A stretch of 64,000 bases of DNA from Cryobacterium breve (GCF_027594785.1 NZ_CP075584.1:3348001-3412000), one strand, 5' to 3'; shown: positions 1 through 9,150, numbered from the stretch's first letter. Translations and numbers: made by a program. The notes: generated from the sequence alone by a model not told the origin.

Positions 1-1332
1 CACCTCTCGAAGACGAACGTCGTCACCGCGAAGGTCACCCACATCGACCACGCGTCGAAGACCGCGACGATCACCCCGCCGGTCGGCGAGCCGTATGAGT
101 TCAGCTACGACATCGTCGTCGTCACCGCCGGTGCCGTCTCGCGCACCTTCCCGATCCCCGGGGTCGCCGACCAGGCACTCGGACTCAAGACCATCGAGGA
201 AGCCGTCGCCATCCGCGACACCGTGCTCACCAACTTCGACAAGGCCTCGCTGCTTCCCGCCGGACCCGAGCGCGACCGCCTGCTCACCTTCGTCGTCATC
301 GGCGGCGGCTTCGCCGGCATCGAGGTCTTCGCCGAGCTGCGCTCCTTCGCGACCTCGCTGCTCAAGTCCTACCCGCAGATCGGATTCGACGACATCCAGT
401 TCCACCTCGTCGAGGCCATGGGCCGGATCATGCCCGAGGTGTCCGTGCCGACGAGCCTCTGGGTCATCGACAACCTCGACAAGCGCGGTGCGAAGATCCA
501 CCTCAACACCCAGCTGACGAGCGCCGTCGACGGCGTCGTCGAGCTCTCCACCGGTGAGAAGTTCGAGACCGACCTGATCGTCTGGACCGCCGGCGTGATG
601 GCGAACCCCGGCATCGTGCGCCACACCGACCTCCCCATCGAGGAACGTGGCCGCCTCCAGGTGCGCCCCGACCTCCGCGTCGGCACCGCCGACGAGATCA
701 TCGAAGACGCCTGGGGCGCCGGCGACATCACCGCGATCCCCGACCTCAGCGGCGGGGGAGTGGGCGGCTTCTGCGTGCCCAACGCCCAGCACGCGGTGCG
801 CCAGGGCAAGCTCATGGCCAAGAACATCGTCGCCGTCCTCCGCGGCGAGGGTCCCAAGGACTACATCCACAAGAACCTCGGCGCCGTCGCCGGTCTCGGT
901 GTCGGACAGGGCGTCTTCCAGTCCGGCAAGCTGGCCATCAAGGGCCCGCTGGCCTGGATCGCGCACCGCGGCTACCACGGCCTCGCCATGCCGAGCTGGG
1001 AGCGCAAGCTGCGCGTCGTCTGGGGCTGGGTGAACAACTTCTTCCTCGGTCGGGACATCGTGTCGCTCGCCGCCGTCGAGTCCCCGCGCGCCGTGTTCGT
1101 CGAGTTCGCGTCCCGCCCGAAGCCTGCCGCGGGTGCCGCAGCACCGGCGAAGGCCGCACCCGCCGCGGTCACGCCTCCGGCACCGGTCACCGTATCGGCC
1201 GCCGCCGCCGCCCCTGCGGCCAAGGTCACGGCGCCGCGCGCGCCCCGCAAGACGCCGGTCAAGGCTCCCGCCGCCGCACCGGCGACGACGGCAGCGGATG
1301 CCGCGACCGAGACGGCCACGCCCGTCAAGTAA
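1..1332 (+). CDS. ndh: Type II NADH dehydrogenase (NDH-2), 5' end missing
   Basis: Frame 1 is open from the first base, so the gene starts outside the window; 443 codons remain. NDH-2 is a peripheral membrane flavoprotein that passes electrons from NADH to menaquinone without pumping protons. Visible are the second Rossmann motif VVIGGGFAGIEV near codon 98, the FAD-contacting AWGAGDITAIPD near codon 237, and the C-terminal amphipathic segment ending in FFLGRDIVSL that anchors the family to the membrane. The last ~70 residues form an Ala/Pro/Lys-rich tail that the core family does not need and that is common in actinobacterial versions. Translation starting at the internal ATG at 223 would lose the first nucleotide-binding fold and is not the real start. 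Confidence 0.93.
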   Translation, partial: HLSKTNVVTAKVTHIDHASKTATITPPVGEPYEFSYDIVVVTAGAVSRTFPIPGVADQALGLKTIEEAVAIRDTVLTNFDKASLLPAGPERDRLLTFVVIGGGFAGIEVFAELRSFATSLLKSYPQIGFDDIQFHLVEAMGRIMPEVSVPTSLWVIDNLDKRGAKIHLNTQLTSAVDGVVELSTGEKFETDLIVWTAGVMANPGIVRHTDLPIEERGRLQVRPDLRVGTADEIIEDAWGAGDITAIPDLSGGGVGGFCVPNAQHAVRQGKLMAKNIVAVLRGEGPKDYIHKNLGAVAGLGVGQGVFQSGKLAIKGPLAWIAHRGYHGLAMPSWERKLRVVWGWVNNFFLGRDIVSLAAVESPRAVFVEFASRPKPAAGAAAPAKAAPAAVTPPAPVTVSAAAAAPAAKVTAPRAPRKTPVKAPAAAPATTAADAATETATPVK

Positions 1333-1414
1333 ACCGCTGCTCCGGCAGCACCTACGCTTGAAACGTCGGAGTCTGTCCGGACTGAGTTCGCTCAGTCCGG
1401 ATGTACTCGGACGC

Positions 1415-1490
1415 GCCCCCGTAGCCCAATGGCAGAGGCAGACGACTTAAAATCGTCACAGTCTGGGTTCGACCCCCAGCGGGGGCACCA
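1415..1490 (+). tRNA. tRNA-Leu (anticodon UAA), class I shape with encoded CCA
   Basis: A full cloverleaf folds: 7-bp acceptor stem 1415-1421/1480-1486, D arm 1424-1439 with a 3-bp stem and GG in the loop, anticodon stem 1441-1445/1453-1457 with loop CTTAAAA, T stem 1463-1467/1475-1479 with loop TTCGACC, discriminator A1487 and CCA at 1488-1490. The anticodon at 1448-1450 is UAA, which reads the leucine codon UUA. The variable region is only 5 nt (1458-1462), whereas bacterial leucine tRNAs normally have a long variable arm. Identity as Leu rests on the anticodon and A73 alone. Confidence 0.9.
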
Positions 1491-1553
1491 TCATTCGGCA
1501 GTGACCGGCGAATGAAGTTCCGGTGCTGGCGGTTCGGCAACAGATCCCGGTGG

Positions 1554-1829
1554 CTAGTTGCTGAAGATGAGTGGATCCCAATCCAGGATCGTGGGTTCGG
1601 CAACAAGTCCTTCGACGACAAAGGGATCGCCACGGATGAATCTCTCCGCCGCTTGTCGTGAGCGAAAGATCGCCATCGAACCTTCTTGTTCAGGATTGCC
1701 GAAGGTTCCGATCATGATGACGTCACCGTCCAGTGCAAATTCATTCAGGTAAGCCCGATGGCGCGGATAGACGGCTGCCACTTCATGGAATCTGCCTGGC
1801 GTGACGGAATAGAAACTGGCTGCAAACAT
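1554..1829 (-). CDS. YciI-like family protein
   Basis: A 91-residue protein that fills the whole YCII fold (ferredoxin-like alpha+beta). The family motif region reads MIGTFGNPEQEGSMAIF in the centre, followed by AAERFIRGDPFVVEGLV, the typical His/Asp/Pro-containing second half. The function of YciI proteins is mostly unknown; some act as small dehalogenase-like or stress-related enzymes. The ATG at 1827-1829 is preceded by a GAGGAAAG ribosome site. It stands alone between the tRNA and a stretch without clear genes. Confidence 0.8.
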   Translation of the reverse strand: MFAASFYSVTPGRFHEVAAVYPRHRAYLNEFALDGDVIMIGTFGNPEQEGSMAIFRSRQAAERFIRGDPFVVEGLVAEPTILDWDPLIFSN

Positions 1830-1947
1830 GTCGGCTTTCCTCTCGGTGAATGTTGCGGCCCCGGCTTCGGACAGTGCAGCACCCGGAGCACCGGCGATTC
1901 GGGCGACCGCGACTGCCCCAGTTCGTCAGGCGGGCGGATGCTCGCAG

Positions 1948-2106
1948 TCAGTCGGCGGGACCGCCAGAAGCGGTGTCGTCATCGGTCGGCGCGGAAGCGT
2001 CACTCTGCGACCCGTCGGCGAGTGCTTCCGTCTTCTCAACCGTGTCTGGAGTGACGTCCGTGGAACCGTTGGGATTCTGCTGTGCATTCGTGTCGTCGCA
2101 ATTCAT
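1948..2106 (-). CDS. Possible leaderless small acidic protein (52 aa)
   Basis: The reading frame encodes 52 residues rich in Asp, Thr, Ser and Ala, starting MNCDDTNAQQNPNG. There is no Shine-Dalgarno sequence, but a TATACT box ends 6 bases before the ATG, which fits the leaderless starts seen elsewhere in this window. No domain or membrane segment is visible. The rest of 1830-2341 holds no other gene that can be supported. Confidence 0.4.
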   Translation of the reverse strand: MNCDDTNAQQNPNGSTDVTPDTVEKTEALADGSQSDASAPTDDDTASGGPAD

Positions 2107-2112
2107 GGCGCC

Positions 2113-2118
2113 AGTATA
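2113..2118 (-). promoter_or_regulatory. Candidate -10 box TATACT for the small acidic protein
   Basis: Read on the minus strand, TATACT lies 6 nt before the ATG at 2106. The spacing would give a transcript beginning at or next to the start codon. No convincing -35 box is seen. Confidence 0.35.
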
Positions 2119-2341
2119 TGCACGCGACACGCGGCACACGGAGTCGACTTAGGAACCTGTAGCCATGCGCGTTTTCGAAAGCGGCCGGTTGGAGCGCAGA
2201 CGCTCAGACTGGGAAGAAACTGTGAGACGTGGCGGTGTGGAGTGCTGCGCGTGAGGAATCGGTCGCGGCATGCGTCGTAGCTAGTGTCTGTCCCTGCATA
2301 TTCCGTCGGGGAAGACGAACCGTACCGAAAGGGAGTACACC

Positions 2342-2893
2342 ATGGCTGGACGCAACACTTGGGTAAGAAGCCTGCATGACGTGGGGTTGGCCGTCTGGGC
2401 GGGCGGGGCATTGATGGGAGCTGTCGGGCTCAACGGGAGCGCCGCGACCTCGAATAACCCCAGGGAACGAGTGGCGTTGGCCAGTGAGGGGTGGAAGAGG
2501 TGGGCGCCCGTCCAGGTAGCCGCACTCATCGCGCACGGCGTCGGCGGGGCCGGCCTGATCCTGGGCAACAAGGCGCGCCTGGCCGGTCAGCCGGAGGGAC
2601 GCGCGAACACCATCGTGAAGCTGGCGCTCACCGGCGCGGCCGCGGGAACAACCCTGTATTCAGGCATCCTGGGCAAGCAGATGAGCAAGCACGCGGGGGA
2701 AGCGACCGACGGAACCACCGAAGGTGGTCCCGGTGCGTCCGCAGAACTCGAATCCCTGCAGCGACGGCAGCGCGTTCTGCAGTGGGTGACGCCGGCCCTC
2801 ACCGTGATCTTGATCGTGCTCGCTGCCCAGCAGGGCGAGCAGCAGCGCCCGATCGCCGGATGGCTGGCACGAGTCACCCCAAACGCCGGCTGA
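2342..2893 (+). CDS. Hypothetical membrane protein (183 aa)
   Basis: Not recognised beyond being a small polytopic membrane protein. Hydrophobic stretches lie at about residues 12-30, 58-75, 90-110 and 147-163, with a Glu/Gly/Thr-rich loop between the last two. The start ATG follows a good AGGGAG ribosome site. It converges with the beta-mannosidase gene, whose stop lies 5 bases downstream. Similar uncharacterised proteins are common in soil actinobacteria. Confidence 0.7.
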   Translation: MAGRNTWVRSLHDVGLAVWAGGALMGAVGLNGSAATSNNPRERVALASEGWKRWAPVQVAALIAHGVGGAGLILGNKARLAGQPEGRANTIVKLALTGAAAGTTLYSGILGKQMSKHAGEATDGTTEGGPGASAELESLQRRQRVLQWVTPALTVILIVLAAQQGEQQRPIAGWLARVTPNAG

Positions 2894-2898
2894 GCCGT

Positions 2899-5451
2899 TC
2901 ATGGCCGCATGAGCTGGTTTGCGCTGCGCAGCACCGTCGGTGCCGTCAGGGTCGCACAGTCGAGCTCGACCTCGGAGCAGACGGTGAATGTCGCACTCTC
3001 CCCGGGGAGGAGCGTGATGAGCATGTCGTCGACCCGCGCTGACGGGTCCACCTTGTCCACCAGGACGGCAAGATCGCGGGTGAGTGTTGCGGCCGTCACC
3101 GTGAGCAGGTAGCCGTTCGGGACCCGTTCGAGTGACGAGGACAGGGACGGGGCACCGAGTCGGGTGTCGCGGGGCTCGGCGAAGAACCAGTGGCCACGCA
3201 CCCCGGTGAGCTCGGCCCGGAGGAGTTCCGCTGCCGCATTCGTTGTCTCGGACACGGATGCGGGCAGCGGCACGGTCACCGTGGACCGCGCGGGCAGGGC
3301 GACCTGTTCCGCGTGCTCGGCCAGCACGATTCCCGCGTCTGTGAGGCGCCGGACGATGAGCTCGCCCGACCACGGTGAAGCCTCGTCGTTGACGACGACC
3401 GCGGCCAGCGTTCCCTCTGCGCGGGGTTGAATGGTCACCAGTCTGTCGGCGTACGCATGGCGGATCGCGTAGAGCAGCGGTTTGGGTCGCCCATAGCCGT
3501 CGACGGCAGCCCAGGAAGTGACCGGCCAGCAGTCGTTGAGCCTGCCAGACAATGCTGCCCATGCAGTGCGGCTGCAGCGACCGGGAAGTGTTCGATGGCG
3601 GTGCCGATGGCGTTGGCCTGGTTGAGCGACATCGCCCAGTGCCAGTCGTCGATATCGTCGGGCAACGGGTAGTGCGCAAGCAGACCGTCGGTGAGCTTCA
3701 CGTTGCCCTCCATCGCCTTCTGGTGCACCAGCATGCCGGGGGACTCGGGAGTGAGCGGGGAGTCGCTGATCGACGCGCGCATCGTCGACCAGGTCGGCGG
3801 ACCCTGCCAGCCGAATTCCGCGACGAATCGGGGCGTGTATTCACGGTATGCGGGGTAGTCGCGCTGGTTCCACAGGTCCCAGATGTGCATCGTGCCGTTG
3901 TCCCGATCGTTCGGCGTGAGTGTTCCGTCACGGCCGAGACCGTCGGTGCCGCCCGGGGTGAATGGGCTTCCCGGCGTGTAACCGATGTGCGGCGCCAGTT
4001 CGGCCACGATGCGCGGGAAGAGCTCGTAGTAATAGCCCGCGCCCCAGGTCTTGCCGTCCAGCCTCGTCTTCCAGTTCCACTCCTCGTGGCCCCAGAGGTT
4101 CTCGTTGTTGCCGTTGAGCACGATCAGCGACGGGTGCGACGCGAGCCTGGCCACGTTGTCGCGGGCCTCGGCTTCGATCTCGTCGAACAGGGGCGCCTCT
4201 TCGGCGTAGGCGGCGCAGGCCAGCAGGAAGTCCTGCCACGTGAGCATGCCGCGTTCGTCGCAGAGCTCGAAGAAATCATCGGCCTCAAAGATGCCGCCGC
4301 CCCAGACCCGGAGCAGGTTGATGTTGGCGAACTCGGCCTGCTCGATGCGGTCCCGGTACCGGTCCCGGTCGACCCGGTGCGGAAAGGAGTCGTCCGGGAT
4401 CCAGTTCGCTCCGCGAACGAAGACCGGCTGCCCGTTGACGGCGATCGTGAACGGTGTCCCCGTGGCATCCGGCTCGGTGTCGAACGACACCGTGCGGAAG
4501 CCCACTCGCCGCTGTGCTGAATCGAGTTCGAGTGCTTCGGCGTCGTCCGCGCCCGGACCGTGCAGCGTCACGTCGACGTCATAGAGCCGCTGCTCGCCGT
4601 AGCCGCGCGGCCACCACAGGGACACCTCGGCAACGTGAAGCGTCACCACCGCGCTCGTCTGGCCCGCGCTCAGAGTGGCCGACCCGGCCACGCCTCCGAC
4701 GGATGCCGTCACGATGAGATCTGCGTCGCTCGCCCGGGCGACCTCGACGTGCACGGCGACGGTGCCCGAGTGCCGGGCCGTCCCGTCTGCCCGAACAAGG
4801 GGGTCCACGATGGCGATCGGGCGCACGGACTCAAGCCGTGCCGTGGCCCAGCATTCAAGGGCGACCGGGCGCCAGATGCCCGATGTGCTCGTGTCGATGC
4901 CCCAGTCCCAGCCGAAGCTGCAGGCCATCTTTCGGATTGCGTTGTACGGGTGATGGTTGACGTGCGGGCGGTAGCCGAGGTCGAGGCTGGCGGCATCCGC
5001 CGACCGGATCGGAGAGGAGAACGTGACGGCAAGCGCGTTGAGGCCGGCGCGCAGATGGGTGCGCAGGTCGAATCGGTAACGACGGTGCATATTCCTGGTC
5101 ACGCCGATCCGATGGCCGTTGAGCCTCAACCGTCGCGATCGTGTCGAGACCGTCGAAGACGATCTCGCTCTGGGTGCTGCTGTCCGGCTGCCAGACGAAG
5201 GTCGTCGAGTATCGCCAGTCGGTGAGTCCGATCCAACCGAGCAACTGCTCATTGCCGTCGAGGTACGGGTCGGGAATGAGGCCGGCGGCGAGCAGGTCGG
5301 TGTGCACCGACCCGGGAACGGTGGCCGGAATTGTGTGCTGGCGCACGGCCCTGGGCACGGGGCCGTCGAGTGCGGTGACGGTCCAGTCGGCGAGCTGGCG
5401 TCGAATCGGGTGGCTCGCGGGCGCGGCGGCCTGGATCGTGGTGTCAGTCAT
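2899..5451 (-). CDS. GH2 beta-mannosidase, three 1-base insertions in the reading
   Basis: With three single inserted bases removed (about 5124-5126, 3583-3585 and 3539-3543) the gene encodes 849 residues, the normal length for exo-acting GH2 beta-mannosidases that trim beta-1,4-mannosyl ends from glycans or manno-oligosaccharides. Visible are the N-terminal jelly-roll (ATVPGSVHTDLLAAGLIPDP), the GH2 signature with acid/base Glu in LNGNNENLWG, and the nucleophile region RFVAEFGWQG. The C-terminal part resumes with MGSIVWQLNDCWPVTSW. No signal peptide, so probably cytoplasmic. It follows the LLM gene on the same strand with a 64-bp gap. Two of the three shifts are in the SAGCTC context, so the gene is probably intact in life. 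Confidence 0.88.
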
Positions 5452-5515
5452 TATGTGGTGGCTCCCGAGGTGACGCCGTTGTTGATGATTCGCTGGAGCC
5501 TCATCAGCAGGCTGG

Positions 5516-6460
5516 TCAGCGTCGCGCTCGCACCAGCGGGGCGAGTGCCTCGCCGAGTGCCGTCACGACACCGGGCACGTGGCCGTTGAGCGGGGCGTTC
5601 ACGATGACACCGTCAACACCCGCGTCGAGGATCTCGGTCTGCACACGTTCCGCCACCGTTTCGGCCGTACCCACGAAGGCTCGGCTACGTCGTTCCTCGG
5701 GCAGTGACTGCAGAATAGCGTCTGCCTCAGCCTGGGTCTCGACGATCACCGCGCTGGCGAGGTAGCTCGTCTTCAGCGTCGCCGGGTCCCGGTCGATCTC
5801 TTCGGCGCGCTGTTTCAGAACCCGCAGCTTGTGCGGCAGGTCTTCGATGGCGCAGATGATGTTCATATGGTCGGCGTATCGCGCCGCCAGGCGAAACGTC
5901 TTGCGTTCGCCCTGGCCACCCAGCATGATCGGGATGCTCTCGCGGAACCGGGGCACGTTCATCGCCCCGTGCGCCCGGTACCACTTACCGGTGACCTCGG
6001 GCCGTTCGTCGCGCAGCATGGGGTGGATGATCTGCAGCGCTTCGTCGAGTTTCTCGAAGCGCTCCGTGAAAGTGTCGAAATCGAAACCGAGCTGTTCGTG
6101 CTCAAGTTCGAACCAGCCGGCCCCGATGCCGAGGATTGCGCGACCGTGGCTGATCACATCGAGGGTGGTGACGGTTTTGGCGAGCAGGGTCGGGTTGCGG
6201 TACGTGTTGCCGGTCACGAGCGCGGAGAGCTGGATGGTGCTGGTCGACACCGCCAGGGCGGCCAGCGTCGAGTACGCCTCCATCATCGGCTGATCGGGCG
6301 TGCCGATGCCGGGCAGCTGATAGAAGTGGTCCATTACCAGGACCGTGTCGAATCCGCTGGCTTCCGCTTCGCGCGCCTGAGCCGCAACGGTATCGAACAA
6401 CGACTCGACGCCGCCCGGATAGCTGAAATTAGGAATCTGATATCCGAGCGAGATCGTCAT
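5516..6460 (-). CDS. LLM-class flavin (F420/FMN) oxidoreductase
   Basis: A 314-residue luciferase-like TIM barrel. The N-terminal strand and motif DTVLVMDHFYQLP, the IQLSALVTGNTYRNPTLLAK segment, and DVISHGRAILGIGAGWFELEHEQ are typical of the actinobacterial F420-dependent LLM group; the central IMLGGQGERKTFRLAARYAD matches the same group. The substrate cannot be told from sequence. ATG start is followed by the usual short first strand. It is divergent from the VOC-HxlR pair and may be read together with the beta-mannosidase downstream. Confidence 0.85.
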   Translation of the reverse strand: MTISLGYQIPNFSYPGGVESLFDTVAAQAREAEASGFDTVLVMDHFYQLPGIGTPDQPMMEAYSTLAALAVSTSTIQLSALVTGNTYRNPTLLAKTVTTLDVISHGRAILGIGAGWFELEHEQLGFDFDTFTERFEKLDEALQIIHPMLRDERPEVTGKWYRAHGAMNVPRFRESIPIMLGGQGERKTFRLAARYADHMNIICAIEDLPHKLRVLKQRAEEIDRDPATLKTSYLASAVIVETQAEADAILQSLPEERRSRAFVGTAETVAERVQTEILDAGVDGVIVNAPLNGHVPGVVTALGEALAPLVRARR

Positions 6461-6539
6461 ATCGCCTACGCTACGACACTCCTCACGGGCCGTGCAACGC
6501 AGACCTCGGACACGGCGCCGATAGGGCTCGACAGAGGGC

Positions 6540-6568
6540 TTGACAGGCTACTTGTTTTTTGCAAGTAT
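6540..6568 (+). promoter_or_regulatory. Sigma-70-type promoter of the VOC-HxlR operon
   Basis: TTGACA at 6540-6545 is separated by 17 bp from AAGTAT at 6563-6568, and the ATG of the VOC gene is at 6607 behind an AAGGAG ribosome site. The -35 is a perfect consensus, unusual in this window. Confidence 0.6.
6549..6567. promoter_or_regulatory. Inverted-repeat operator overlapping the -10 box
   Basis: TACTTG and CAAGTA form 6-bp arms around a 7-bp T-rich spacer, covering the promoter spacer and the -10 box. HxlR/DUF24 regulators are known to bind short TACT...AGTA repeats in promoters, and an HxlR gene is the second gene of this operon, so self-control is inferred. Confidence 0.5.
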
Positions 6569-6606
6569 GACGTCAATCCACCTGGAAACCTCTACAAGGA
6601 GACACG

Positions 6607-7041
6607 ATGACCGCGATGTTCGTCAACCTGCCGGTGACCGACCTGGAGCGCTCGAAGGCGTTTTACACGGCGCTCGGATTCACCATCAACCCTGCCTTCT
6701 CTGACCACAACGCAGCCTGCGTCGTGGTCGAGGAAGACCACAGCTACTTCATGATTCTGGTCCGCGAGTACTTCCAGACCTTCACCGACCTTCCGATCGG
6801 AGATCCTGCCGTGAACCCCTCGGTATCGACCGCGATCTTCCTGGACAGTCGCGAGGCGGTAGACAAGGCCGTCACCGACGGCGTCGCTGCTGGAGGCTCT
6901 GAGCCCAAACCAGCCTCGGACTACGGCTTCATGTACCAGCGCCAGCTGAACGACCCCGACGGCAACTTCCTCGAGTTCGGCTGGATGGACCCGGTAGCAG
7001 CCGCCCAGGGCCCCGAAGCCTTCGCGAATCAGCAGGACTGA
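6607..7041 (+). CDS. VOC family (glyoxalase/bleomycin-resistance fold) protein
   Basis: A 144-residue protein with the paired beta-alpha-beta-beta-beta modules of the vicinal oxygen chelate fold: FVNLPVTDLERSKAFYTALGF at the start and LNDPDGNFLEFGWMDP at the end, where the Glu is the usual metal ligand. The exact substrate is unknown; relatives include lactoylglutathione-lyase-like and extradiol-dioxygenase-like enzymes. It is transcribed with the HxlR regulator, 5 bp downstream, suggesting a role in handling a reactive electrophile sensed by that regulator. Confidence 0.85.
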   Translation: MTAMFVNLPVTDLERSKAFYTALGFTINPAFSDHNAACVVVEEDHSYFMILVREYFQTFTDLPIGDPAVNPSVSTAIFLDSREAVDKAVTDGVAAGGSEPKPASDYGFMYQRQLNDPDGNFLEFGWMDPVAAAQGPEAFANQQD

Positions 7042-7046
7042 GGTCG

Positions 7047-7689
7047 ATGGCCGCACGCGACTATGGTCAATACGGTGGCGTCACGCGAGGCCTGGAGCTT
7101 GTGGGAGAGCGCTGGGCCCTGCTCATCGTCCGCGACCTGCTCGTCGGGCCGCGCCGCTACGGCGAACTCGCCGGGGGACTTGCCCGGATCCCGAGCAATA
7201 TCCTGGCCGCACGGCTGAAGGAGCCTGCAGGCGGCGGGCATCATTCGACGGGTGCCGCACTCGCGCGTCATCGTCTATGAGCTGACGCCGTACGGCCGCG
7301 AGCTCGAGCCCGTGGTGCTCGCACTCGGGGCCTGGGGCTTCAAATCCCTGGGCGATCCGCGGGAGGAGCAGGTCATCACCCCCGACGCGATGACGATGGA
7401 CCTCCGGACCGCCTTTCAGCCGCAGGTCGCGGAGCAGCTCCCGGCTACCGCGTACGCAGCGCGGTTCGGTCGTGCCGAGCTTCTGATCCGAGTGGACGGC
7501 TCCACCCTCGATGTGACGCGCGGGGACGGGCCCGTCGACCTCGCCTTCGCCGCCGGTCCGGGCATCCGCCTGCTCATTTCCGGTGAGCTTGCTCCGGAGC
7601 GCGCGATCGAGACCGGGGTCGTCGAGGTGCTGCGGGGTCGCCGAGCCCTCCTCGGCCGCTTCGCGAGCACCTTTCACCTGGCCGCCTGA
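7047..7689 (+). CDS. HxlR-family regulator with C-terminal extra domain (frameshifted reading)
   Basis: Removing one inserted base at 7222-7226 gives 213 residues. The first ~95 form an HxlR winged helix-turn-helix: GERWALLIVRDLLVGPRRYGEL, then the recognition region IPSNILAARLKEL, then VYELTPYGRELEPVV. The remaining ~110 residues resemble the SCP2-like sterol-carrier domain often fused to HxlR proteins in actinobacteria. HxlR proteins usually repress a neighbouring detoxification gene until a redox signal or ligand binds. No Cys is obvious near the N-terminus. It lies 5 bp behind the VOC gene and shares its promoter. The insertion is of the SAGCTC kind. Confidence 0.82.
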
Positions 7690-7758
7690 CCCGAGCGCCG
7701 AACCGTTACGGCGGCATCCAGATCGCTCCGGGCCTGGACCCGGGGCGGACCTGCCGCG

Positions 7759-7764
7759 TAGTGT
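7759..7764 (+). promoter_or_regulatory. -10 box TAGTGT of a leaderless VOC gene
   Basis: TAGTGT ends 7 nt before the ATG at 7772. No ribosome site lies between them, consistent with a leaderless transcript. Confidence 0.4.
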
Positions 7765-7771
7765 GTCCGGC

Positions 7772-8128
7772 ATGTCGCTGTTCTGGGAAGAAGTCGTCGT
7801 CGATTGTCGCGACCCGAAAGTGCTCGGGCGATGGTGGCAGGAGGCACTCGGCTGGATCGTGGTCGGCGAAAGCGACGACGAGCTCGAACTCGCCGCAGCC
7901 GAGGGCGCTCACCCGACGCTGCTGTTCGGCGCGGTACCCGAGGGAAAGACGGTGAAGAACCGTCTCCACCTCGATTTCGTCCCCGACGACCAGGCCGCCG
8001 AGGTCGGGCGTCTGCTCGGCCTGGGGGCAACCCGTGCCGATGTGGGCCAGCGAGACGTACCCTGGGTGGTCCTGGCGGACCCGGAGGGCAATGAATTCTG
8101 CGTGCTCTCGGCCCGCCCTGTCGGTTAG
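7772..8128 (+). CDS. VOC family protein (118 aa, glyoxalase-like domain)
   Basis: A single glyoxalase-like domain of the actinobacterial Glyoxalase_6 type: VVVDCRDPKVLGRWWQEALGW at the start, RLHLDFVPDD in the middle and VVLADPEGNEFCVLS at the end. Such proteins are about 115-125 residues and are of unknown substrate. It is transcribed alone between the HxlR gene and the beta-glucoside operon. Confidence 0.82.
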   Translation: MSLFWEEVVVDCRDPKVLGRWWQEALGWIVVGESDDELELAAAEGAHPTLLFGAVPEGKTVKNRLHLDFVPDDQAAEVGRLLGLGATRADVGQRDVPWVVLADPEGNEFCVLSARPVG

Positions 8129-8173
8129 CGCTCGTGTCCGTCGAGCACGGCGGACGTGAAAAGGCGAGCGCCC

Positions 8174-8179
8174 TAAACT
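8174..8179 (+). promoter_or_regulatory. -10 box TAAACT of the beta-glucoside antiterminator gene
   Basis: TAAACT ends 6 nt before the ATG at 8186; no Shine-Dalgarno is present, so the antiterminator mRNA is probably leaderless. Confidence 0.5.
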
Positions 8180-8185
8180 AGCGAT

Positions 8186-9073
8186 ATGGCGAGGCAAGAC
8201 GGGGCGGCACGCACACCGGACAAGGTGGTGCACAAGGTGCTCAACAACAACGTCGTCATCTCGATCGACGAGTCGGGCCAGGAACGCGTGCTGATGGGCC
8301 GCGGACTGGGCTTCCAGCTGCTTCCGACCGACACGATCGACCCCGCCAAGGTCGAAAAGACCTTCGTCCTCGATCAGGGCAGCGACTCCGAGCACGCCCG
8401 CCAGCTTCTTGCCTCGGTACCGTACCCGGTGATCGAAGCCGTCACGACGGCCGTCGACGAGGCCGAACGGACCCTGGGCCGAAGCCTCGGGCGCCGGTTG
8501 CCGCTCGCCGTCATCGACCACATCCAATTCGTGCTCGAACGGATGCAGAAAGGCATCCGGATCCCGACGACGTCCATGCCCGAATTGCGCGTCCTTCACC
8601 CGCAGGAGTTCGACGCCGCCACGGCGATGGCCCGCTCGGTCAGCGCGAGCCTGGACACCGCCCTCCCCGACGAGGAAGCGGTGTTCCTCACCATGCACCT
8701 CCTCAACGCGACGAGGGACGAACCCAATGGAACCGCGGCGCTGCTCTTCCGGCGGGTGCAGCACGTGGTGACGACGGTCGAGGGCGGCCTCGGCGTGCAG
8801 CTCGACGTGGCGAGCCCCGACTACGCGCGGTTCATCCTGCACATCCAGTTCCTCCTGCAGCGGCTCGTGGCGAAGTCGATGCTGCGGGGCTCGGACACGT
8901 CCTTCTTCGAATTCGCCAAACACAGCTATCCGCGCTCCTACGCCATCGCCGCTGACGTCAAGTCGTACGTGAGCGCCGCCACGGGCTCCGACCTCACGGA
9001 TGAAGAACTCCTGTACGTGATCGTGCACGTCGAACGGCTCGCGAACCAGATGGCGGATGGCGCAGCGACCTGA
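8186..9073 (+). CDS. licT: BglG/LicT-family transcription antiterminator
   Basis: A 295-residue protein with a CAT RNA-binding domain at about 1-65 (VLNNNVVISIDESGQERVLMGRG) and two PTS regulation domains. PRD1 holds SEHARQLL and VIDHIQFVLER; PRD2 holds FILHIQFLLQRL and YVIVHVERLAN, which contain the conserved phosphorylatable histidines. When beta-glucoside is available the protein is activated and dimerises, binds the RNA target 53 bp downstream and prevents the terminator from forming. The adjacent EII permease normally phosphorylates and inactivates it when no substrate passes. Length and domain order are standard. Confidence 0.95.
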   Translation: MARQDGAARTPDKVVHKVLNNNVVISIDESGQERVLMGRGLGFQLLPTDTIDPAKVEKTFVLDQGSDSEHARQLLASVPYPVIEAVTTAVDEAERTLGRSLGRRLPLAVIDHIQFVLERMQKGIRIPTTSMPELRVLHPQEFDAATAMARSVSASLDTALPDEEAVFLTMHLLNATRDEPNGTAALLFRRVQHVVTTVEGGLGVQLDVASPDYARFILHIQFLLQRLVAKSMLRGSDTSFFEFAKHSYPRSYAIAADVKSYVSAATGSDLTDEELLYVIVHVERLANQMADGAAT

Positions 9074-9125
9074 GCGTGTGCTACGTTGAGGCTGCAGGGC
9101 GAAGACGCCCCGTGGAAGCATTTTC

Positions 9126-9150
9126 GGATTGTTACCGCTCAGCGGGCAAA

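Noticed and set aside
2660..3679. 339-codon minus-strand frame crossing the end of the beta-mannosidase and the gene at 2342
   Set aside because: It arises because two insertions put a short correct piece (MGSIVWQ) into a third frame; the rest is shadow sequence.
7706..9121. 471-codon minus-strand frame opposite the antiterminator gene
   Set aside because: Antisense shadow; the plus-strand antiterminator has all domains and a conserved RNA target.
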